Source of the DNA: Buxus sempervirens
Taxonomy: Eukaryota; Streptophyta; Magnoliopsida; Buxales; Buxaceae
Direction of reading: 5' to 3'
Assembly: GCA_947561395.2 (NCBI GenBank)
Contig: OX387184.1
Coordinates: 56,355,197 to 56,419,196 of the forward strand
Length of the DNA: 64,000 nucleotides
Part shown: in pieces, positions 57,654 through 64,000 of the stretch
Layout: every line of letters starts with the position of its first letter
How positions within the stretch are numbered: position 1 is the stretch's first letter
Notes under the pieces: generated by a model
What the model was told of the DNA's origin: nothing
The model's database searches: none
What the model saw: the letters and a program-made list of their open reading frames with translations, nothing else
Translations under genes and position numbers: made by a program

Positions 57654-60600
57654 TAGGGATGGGCGGCGGGCCGGCCCGGCACGGCACGCCCCAGCAGGCG
57701 TGCTGTGCCGGGCCTAGCCCGCCGGGCCGGCGGGCCAATTTATTTAATTTTTTTTTAAAAATCCCAAAAAATTTCTGTAAAATACTTTTATTATTCACAA
57801 AATTGTTTTACACATATTGAGATAAATTTTGCTCAAAAAAATATAAATTCATTAATTAGCATAAGTACACTTACAACTTTGCAAAAATTACATAATTACT
57901 TGAACAAATAATACTGCATCACTATAGTATAAGCACATCCCAACTAGGTTGGCACCCACTCATCTATCTATCATTTGCAGTTTAAAAAAAAAAAAAAAAA
58001 AGAGAAAGTACAATTCATATACTTTGATTACAAAAATTATAGCAAAACTTAGACTACTCTAGTTAACTAAAATCAATATTCAAATCATCAAAGTCTCCAG
58101 CAAGTTGATCATCTTCATATTCTTGTTCTCTCAGTTCTGCCCTTAACCAATCTGTAAGACTAACACATGCTTGCACCATCTCTGGCGTTAATCTGCTCCT
58201 GTAATCATCCACGGTTCGTCCACCTGCACTAAAAGCTGATTCCGATGCAACTGTGGACACCGGAACCGTTAGTAGATCACGTGCCATGGCGGAAAGCACA
58301 GGATAATTAACCTGATTTTGCTTCCACCATGTCAAAATGTTAAAAGCATTATGCTCTTCTATAGTATTAAAACTCATTGGGGGGCTTTCTAAAAAAATCA
58401 TTAATTCAGATGATCCCCCACTACTAAAAGCTGGTTGTTTTCCCTTTCTTCTCCCACTTAAAAAATTCCAAGGGGAATTATCTGGTAGTGTTTGTTGGGT
58501 TCGCGTATGACTTTGTATGCTACTACTAGTATCGTATTCACAAAAAAGTCTTTCTAATAGATTTCTTATTTTACGTATATCTATTTGAAAAGTAGAATTC
58601 ATATTTTCATTTATTCCATCTATTAAGTCTTCAACTCCTAATTTAATCCTAGGGTCCATTGTAGTAGCTAAACAATATAAATTAGGCATCTCTTGCCAAT
58701 ATTTTAAAATTTTAATTTCCATTGCAGGGATAATTTCCTTAGCAATGGGTACATCTCTATATTGTTTAAAACAAATACTTATTTGATATAAACAAGTTAT
58801 AATACTTGAAGATGTTGGGTAATAAACTACTGATAAATATCTTGTTGCATCATAAAAAACTTTTAAAAAATCTCTTAAAATTTCGGCTATTTGCCAATCA
58901 AGATCTTCTAAGTCACATACAGGCATTTTACTTTTATAAAATATTGTAATTTCTTGTTTTAATCCTAGTGCAGCTTCTAGCATTAAATATGTTGAATTCC
59001 ACCTATGTTCAACATCTAGGGTAATTTTTTTATATTGTTTTCTTAAAGTTTCACAATAATATTTAAATTCTCTAGCGGTTGTGCTAGATTGTTTTATAAA
59101 TCTTACTGCATCTCTAATATTTATTAAATGGTGTTGAACAATTTTTAATCCATCTTGCACAACTAAATTAAGGATATGACAAGCACACCTAACATGAAAT
59201 AAACTTCCATCTATATTTAAGTTTAATTGTTGTCTTAATATTCCTACTGCAACATTATTAGCACTTGCATTATCAAGTGCTAGAGCCATTATTTTATTGT
59301 GTATTTTATAACTTCTTAGATTTCTACTTATAGCATTTGATATATTCATTCCAGTATGGCTAGCATCTAGTGGTTCAAAAGTTATTATTCTTTTTTCCAT
59401 ATTCCAATTTTCATCAATATAATGTGCAGTTATAGCTAAATAGTTTATTTGTTGTCTACTTGTCCAAACATCTGAGGTTAAAGCTATCTTAAAAGTACTA
59501 TTTGACAAAGTTTCTATTAATGCAGTTTTCATTTTTCCATATAATTTTATTGCATCTTTTCTTAAAGTGTGGCGTGAAAAAGGTTTAAATTGTGGTGCTA
59601 AATATTTAGTTATTAAACGGTTAAATCTTTTAGAATCTATTAATCTAAAGGGTAATTCTTCTTGAATTACCCACTTTACTATTTCAAGCCTAGTTTCTTC
59701 TTGATTAAAAATAAAATTACTCATAGCAACACTACTAGTAGAAATTTGGGTTTGCCTAGGGTCAATTTGGCCATGTTTTGGAAGGCATTTTTGCAAATGC
59801 CGGTTCAAGTGGCCTGTACCACCTTTGCCTTTACAACTAAAATGTTTTTTGCAATGGTTACACACTGCCTTCTCTTCACTCCCTACACTTTCAATGGTAA
59901 AATTGAGCCATACACCGGAGGTTCTACTCCTCTTGGTGTTCCTAGGTGGTAGGGAAGACGATCCCATATCCTGTGAAGGTAATTCTGTTTCAAGACCTTG
60001 GATGGGAGGGTCATTATATTGGGGTTGGGTTATATCATCAGAAAATACTGGGTCAGAAAGGGGTCTAAGATATTCCCTTTCTTCAGTGTCAAAAAACATA
60101 GGATACCTAGGGTCCATTATCAAATTTTTTGAAAAAAAAAATTCTTAATAAATAATATTATAATAACTATTTGGTGATATTAATTTATAAGAAAGGTAGA
60201 AGGAGAGACTTACTTATAATAATAATATTTATACTAATTTTAAAATCAGAAAATTAAATAGAAGAATACCTCTTTAGAATGAATCTTGAACTTTGCAATT
60301 GAAGCCTTCAACCTCCAGAGTCCAATTTCCCACTTTTGATGCTTGAACAATTAGAAGAGATCGAGTATCACCAATTTCCAATTACAACAATTAGAGCAAA
60401 TAACTATTTGATAATCAATTAGAAGAGAGTAGGAGATTGTAGAAGTGGTGTGGTTTGGAGTGGGAAAGGGAGTGGCTATTTATAGAAAATTAAAAGTGGC
60501 TTTTTACTACCTCTACCCTTCAATATGACTGTTATTTTACAGTTGGAAGGGTAGAAAAGGTCTTTTTATCATCAATTACAACTATATCCCCCCAATATAG

Positions 60601-60868
60601 TTGTTATATGGCTGTTGGGGGGGTAAAATAGGCATAAAATTGGCTAAAAGCCACTTGTATGGAGGGAAAAGAGAGCTAGCCAACGGCTAGCTCTCTGGCG
60701 GGCCGGCCCGCGTGCCCAACGGCAGGCACGCGTGCCAAGCGGGCCGGCCCGCCGTGCCCCAACGGCAGGCACGCGTGCCTGCCGTTGGACGTGGGCCCGC
60801 GTGCCGCGTGCCCTGGTGGGCCGTGCCTCCAGGGCCCTAGGCCCGGCACGGCCCGTTGCTCATGCCTA
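57654..60868 (-). mobile_element. Complete-looking autonomous hAT transposon, 3.2 kb
   Basis: The ends TAGGGATGGGC and the inverted GCTCATGCCTA are imperfect inverted repeats, both running into GC-rich subterminal regions (cgggccggcccggcacgg type). The flanks atgtacta (57646-57653) and gtgtacta (60869-60876) match at 7 of 8 bases. One uninterrupted transposase frame (58063-60117, minus) lies inside. It landed in the 3' part of a Helitron-like repeat. The right end together with its flank is repeated at 60894-61016. Confidence 0.88.
58063..60117 (-). CDS. hAT transposase (Ac-type, BED zinc finger and dimerisation domain)
   Basis: The 684-residue frame starts at ATG 60117; the two codons upstream lack an ATG. 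Residues 66-113 form a BED zinc finger (AVCNHCKKHFSCKGKGG followed by GHLNRHLQKC) that should bind the element's ends. The RNase H-like catalytic core begins with TSDVWTSRQQINY (Asp about 216) and ALALDNASANN (Asp about 282). A helical insertion follows. The C-terminal hAT dimerisation region near 595-670 reads WWKQNQVNYPVLSAMARDLL, then VASESAFSAGGR with the conserved Glu, then SRLTPEMVQACVSLTDWLR. Length and domain order are complete and there is no stop, so recent activity is plausible. It could instead be a domesticated relative of DAYSLEEPER, but the TIRs and target duplication argue for a transposon. Confidence 0.92.
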   Translation of the reverse strand: MDPRYPMFFDTEEREYLRPLSDPVFSDDITQPQYNDPPIQGLETELPSQDMGSSSLPPRNTKRSRTSGVWLNFTIESVGSEEKAVCNHCKKHFSCKGKGGTGHLNRHLQKCLPKHGQIDPRQTQISTSSVAMSNFIFNQEETRLEIVKWVIQEELPFRLIDSKRFNRLITKYLAPQFKPFSRHTLRKDAIKLYGKMKTALIETLSNSTFKIALTSDVWTSRQQINYLAITAHYIDENWNMEKRIITFEPLDASHTGMNISNAISRNLRSYKIHNKIMALALDNASANNVAVGILRQQLNLNIDGSLFHVRCACHILNLVVQDGLKIVQHHLINIRDAVRFIKQSSTTAREFKYYCETLRKQYKKITLDVEHRWNSTYLMLEAALGLKQEITIFYKSKMPVCDLEDLDWQIAEILRDFLKVFYDATRYLSVVYYPTSSSIITCLYQISICFKQYRDVPIAKEIIPAMEIKILKYWQEMPNLYCLATTMDPRIKLGVEDLIDGINENMNSTFQIDIRKIRNLLERLFCEYDTSSSIQSHTRTQQTLPDNSPWNFLSGRRKGKQPAFSSGGSSELMIFLESPPMSFNTIEEHNAFNILTWWKQNQVNYPVLSAMARDLLTVPVSTVASESAFSAGGRTVDDYRSRLTPEMVQACVSLTDWLRAELREQEYEDDQLAGDFDDLNIDFS

Positions 60869-61016
60869 GTGTACTATACACATGCCACCACTAACGCGTG
60901 CCTGCCGTTGGACGTGGGCCCGCGTGCCGCGTGCCCTGGCGGGCCGTGCCTCCAGGGCCCTAGGCCCGGCACGGCCCGTTGCTCATGCCTAGTGTACTAT
61001 ACACATGCCACCACTA
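60771..61016. repeat. 123-bp tandem duplication covering the hAT 3' end and its flank
   Basis: The unit acgcgtgcctgccgttgg .. catgccaccactaa at 60771-60893 is repeated at 60894-61016 with essentially one difference (tgg to cgg). Each unit carries the last 98 bp of the transposon, the right target duplication and 17 bp of flank. There are therefore two potential 3' termini. Confidence 0.9.
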
Positions 61017-61020
61017 ATAT

Positions 61021-61490
61021 ATTATAATAATATCTTAACCAGTAATTTAATTGACTAAAAACAGGTTGGGATAAACCCTTACCCGAGGCAACCTTGGAAA
61101 TGTCGAATCCTACCTATTCGTGGTGACGTGAGTTGAGCGTATTGCGCACTGGTTTGTATTTTAGAGCGTTGTGGCATGGACAAACGCAGCTATGTAAGAA
61201 GGTGAATGAGCTCTTTTTTAGAGCGTATTGCGCACTGGTCTATGCACTTTTGACGGAGATGATAGAGAAAAAAATACATCTCTCTCAAAGTACATGAACG
61301 AGTGCAAGAAAAGAGTGCAGAGGATGTCAAGACTTTTTCGTCCAGCTTCAATTCGTTTATTACTTTTGCTTTGGGTTTGGTCAAGGTCATGCTTTAGCCC
61401 GAAATTAAGTTCAAGGTGAAACTTATAGGAAATGAAATCTTCTCCATTCTCTACTTCAATTGGTCCCTAATGTGACCGTGCATCGGTCAC
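61021..61490. other. Intergenic, with an 18-bp direct repeat
   Basis: Sequence 'gagcgtattgcgcactgg' occurs near 61135 and again near 61222. No gene is recognised. Confidence 0.45.
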
Positions 61491-61501
61491 CCGTTTTTTA
61501 T

Positions 61502-61861
61502 GGGAAAATTGGTTTTTAATGATATTTTTCAAAATAATTCAGGTTGAGTGGGCCAATTCTTGAAAATTGGTAATTAGTAATACTTTTTTCAAATAATTAG
61601 GATTCAGTGTCATTTTACTATTTATGAAGAATTTCTTCCAAAAATACCCACAAAAAAGACTTGCAAACCTTACTTGTACCTTAATGAGTGAAAAGGTTTT
61701 CAAAGTCTCTTGAGGGCATTGTCGGAAGAAAGTCTTTACGAACATTAAATTGATACTTAATTCCAATTATTTGAAAAAAGTATCACTAATTCCCAATTTT
61801 CAAGAATTGGTCGACTGAATCTGAGTTATTTTTAAAAGGTATCACTAAAACCCAATTTCCC
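61502..61861. mobile_element. MULE-type MITE, 360 bp, best-preserved copy
   Basis: The ends GGGAAAATTGGTTTTTAATG and the inverted CACTAAAACCCAATTTCCC continue as long, imperfect inverted repeats over most of the element. The flanks are identical 10-bp duplications cgttttttat at 61492-61501 and 61862-61871. Long inverted repeats and 9-11-bp duplications are typical of Mutator-like elements. Relatives lie at 6588-7657, 32409-32735 and 62518-62860. Confidence 0.85.
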
Positions 61862-61871
61862 CGTTTTTTAT

Positions 61872-62517
61872 TGTTGTACATTTCCAAGTGAGGCCCACAT
61901 AAGATAACACTGGCCATGAGATGCTCCACGTGGCAGCATCTTAGGGTCAAAGCAAGAGATAATTCAAGTAAACATGATAGACGATTTCATCCCAACTTAA
62001 AGAGGCTGAAAGCCCAATCTTACACCCAAAATTAATACCGTTAGATTATGATAATTTTCTTTTATTTTGATAGATTAATTGAAAATATGATTTTTGATAG
62101 AGTGAGATCTAGAGACAAGATCAGTGTTGTCAACCCTATTTTTGTGAGAACTGGTTTATGATGATGATGACGACGATGATTACAGATTAAGTCAAAGTAG
62201 CTTGCAAGTAAGATAATTTTTTCTTAGAAGTTTAGTCTAAATCTATTTAAAGCATTATATCTAACCTAAATAGATTCAATTTCACCATCAATAGTGTGGT
62301 TCAAATAGTGCATTGTTTTATAACAACACTTTTTGTTTTTTTCCATTTTTCAAATTACTTTATCAGCCATTTCACGAATAATGCATTTAATTTGGGTCGG
62401 CTCAAATAGTCAAATCCAATTAGAATTCAACAAATTGAGTTCAAGCCAAGTTCAGTTTCACTGTTTTTGGTTTCCGCTCAAGTCAGAAACGGCTTTGGGC
62501 CCATGTTTATTGAACGG
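61872..62517. other. Intergenic, no gene recognised
   Basis: Simple AT-rich sequence with a 'gatgatgatgacgacgatgat' stretch near 62160. Nothing else is supported. Confidence 0.4.
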
Positions 62518-62860
62518 GGAAATTAGGTTTCTAGTGATAATTTTTAAAATAATTTAAATTTAGTCAGCCAATTCTTAAAAATTAAGAATTAATGATACTT
62601 TTTCAAATAATTAGGATTTAGTATTATTTTATTGTTCGCCTTCTTTTGACAATGCCCACTGAAAACATTTTCAATCATTTAGGTACACGTGAGATTTGCA
62701 AGTCTTTTTTAAGGTATTTTTGGAAGAAAATTTTCACAAATAGTAAAATGACACTGAATCTTTATTATTTGGAAAAAAGTATCACTAATTCTCAATTTGC
62801 AAGAATTGGCCAACTGAATCAGAATTATGTTGAAAAAAATCACTAAAAACCAATTTTTCC
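62518..62860. mobile_element. MULE-type MITE copy, about 343 bp
   Basis: It begins ggggaaattaggtttctagtg and ends aatcactaaaaaccaatttttcc, with the same internal order as 61502-61861. A target duplication is not clear. It lies only 656 bp from the previous copy in the same orientation. Confidence 0.7.
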
Positions 62861-63378
62861 TTACCAATTTCATCAATAGTTTGAAATAAGATAGATATGA
62901 CACATGGTAAGAGGATGGCAATAAGTAGGCTGAGAAGGTCTTCAAATCTAACATATGTCAAACCTACTCCTAACTCTATTGGATTGATTAATGGATCAAG
63001 ACAAGGGTGACCTAAATCCCTTATTTATCATATGTGAAATAATTATTTTGAGTAACAACGTAAAATCTTAGCACATTTACTTATAATGTATACTCTATGT
63101 GAAATGTATACATAATTGACATCTATAATATTATATAAAGCCAACCCCATGTTTTCTGCCTAACATTTTACACACAAAATGTCCTCTAGATTTTTCTCAA
63201 TTTATTTTAAGACCATGGTTTGTTACTGCTACATGTATGATTATCGTAATTAATTGCCCATGTAATATTCTTTTCCCAAGAGACACTTTTTTGTTTCTAA
63301 TCCTTTAGCTATGCGCATAGCAATGTGCACTCCCCTAGTATAATTGAATGACAGCGATGCAGGATTAAGATTGAGTTT
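62861..63378. other. Intergenic, no gene recognised
   Basis: AT-rich sequence without a supportable frame or repeat. Confidence 0.4.
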
Positions 63379-63392
63379 AACCAAATCTAATC

Positions 63393-63504
63393 TTTTTTTT
63401 TCGGTGGCAAAGACGTATTGTATTACTGGGGGACAAGCCTTGGGATAGAACGTCCCAAGGAGTCAGATAACAAAACAAAAGACAGGGAAGGAGGCAGGGA
63501 TGAG
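63393..63504 (-). mobile_element. Short retroposon (SINE or 5'-truncated LINE) with 14-bp target duplication
   Basis: A T-run followed by cggtggcaaagacgtattg and about 90 further bases is flanked by identical aaccaaatctaatc copies (63379-63392 and 63505-63518). Read on the minus strand it ends 'acgtctttgccaccg' plus poly(A), a form common at 3' ends of plant LINEs. The tails at 13633 and 26703 end in similar ggtagg/ggtgaaa bases. Confidence 0.75.
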
Positions 63505-63518
63505 AACCAAATCTAATC

Positions 63519-64000
63519 GGAACTCTAATTTGATATATGGCTTGTTAAATATTAACGACTAGGGAATGATTGGGGTGGGTAAACAAATAATTTGCCTCAT
63601 TATTGTCTGTAATCATAAACTTAACTAATAAAAGAAGAAAAAATAAAAAAACAATTCGTTTGATTGAGCTTGTTGCAACTAATTTTTAGTCGATAATACT
63701 AGTTTTTAATCATTTGGTTTGGGTTTGGTCTAGGCCTTTAAGAAGGTATCCTGAAGTATTGCAACTGGAGGCGAGGGTTAAGCCAGAAAATTTGCTTAGG
63801 AGGGGCAAAGAATAAGTTAGAATAAATTCAACTACATTAATATTCAAAGGTTTCAGAAAAATTACTTGTATAAAAAAAGTTGGAAGAACTATAAGAAAAG
63901 GCCACTTTTGGCAAGTATATATAAAAATATTCCATCAAAAAACTACTTTCTAGAAAAGGATCACTTTTTCTTTTAAAAAAAATTGAACTATAGAGTAACT
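63519..64000. other. Intergenic, no gene recognised
   Basis: AT-rich sequence to the window edge. Nothing supportable. Confidence 0.4.

Noticed and set aside
60785-61027. GC-rich 80-codon frame with internal repeat
   Set aside because: It is the 123-bp duplicated end of the hAT element read by chance; the protein repeat reflects the DNA repeat.

Overview
The window is plant nuclear DNA, most likely from an angiosperm. It has AT-rich intergenic sequence, long introns with GT/AG borders, a plant NIPA-type magnesium transporter gene, pieces of a chloroplast histidine-pathway gene, and a dense load of hAT, MULE, Helitron, CACTA, LINE and LTR elements. I cannot name the species. Only a few genes look intact: a nine-exon NIPA transporter, a 174-residue unrecognised protein, an uninterrupted hAT transposase and three very small secreted-peptide genes.

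Left part (1-33000). Two diverged copies of one multi-kilobase block lie in the same orientation (about 300-9000 and 16250-30560). Each carries a short gene for a CEP-like peptide precursor (2659-2850 and 18079-18330), a shared spacer repeat, and exon 1 of a histidinol-phosphate aminotransferase gene (7686-7839 and 25801-26022, both minus strand). A third peptide gene lies at 31758-31952, and a fourth, altered locus with the same promoter and leader lies at 13011-13172, followed by a fragment of a phospholipase A1 gene. Because the blocks are paralogous, insertions can be read against empty sites. They show a hAT element excised from block B with a footprint of the Ac/Ds type (16938-16953), a 212-bp Helitron inserted between A and T (19621-19832), and a hAT element inside the pseudogene intron (24734-25416). 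Other items are a 20-bp minisatellite (20640-21300) abutting a Gypsy-type LTR, a MULE-type MITE split by a hAT element, and a degenerate RGG-protein gene (27060-28935).

Middle (34000-43000). A broken Copia element with a 5-bp target duplication (34359-38563) is followed by Helitron-like sequence, another LTR fragment, a hAT element (40644-41177) and the 174-residue gene on the minus strand (42315-42839).

Right part (44000-64000). The NIPA gene occupies 44373-56922 on the minus strand, with a decayed LINE in its largest intron. Next comes a 3.2-kb hAT transposon with an uninterrupted 684-residue transposase (57654-60868), whose 3' end and flank are tandemly duplicated. Two MULE-type MITEs and a short retroposon with a 14-bp target duplication complete the window.

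The most promising biology is the peptide family: 63-83 residues, a hydrophobic N-terminus, a CEP-like motif placed directly after it, and a conserved proline-rich tail, arrayed in a segmentally duplicated cluster with duplicated TATA boxes.
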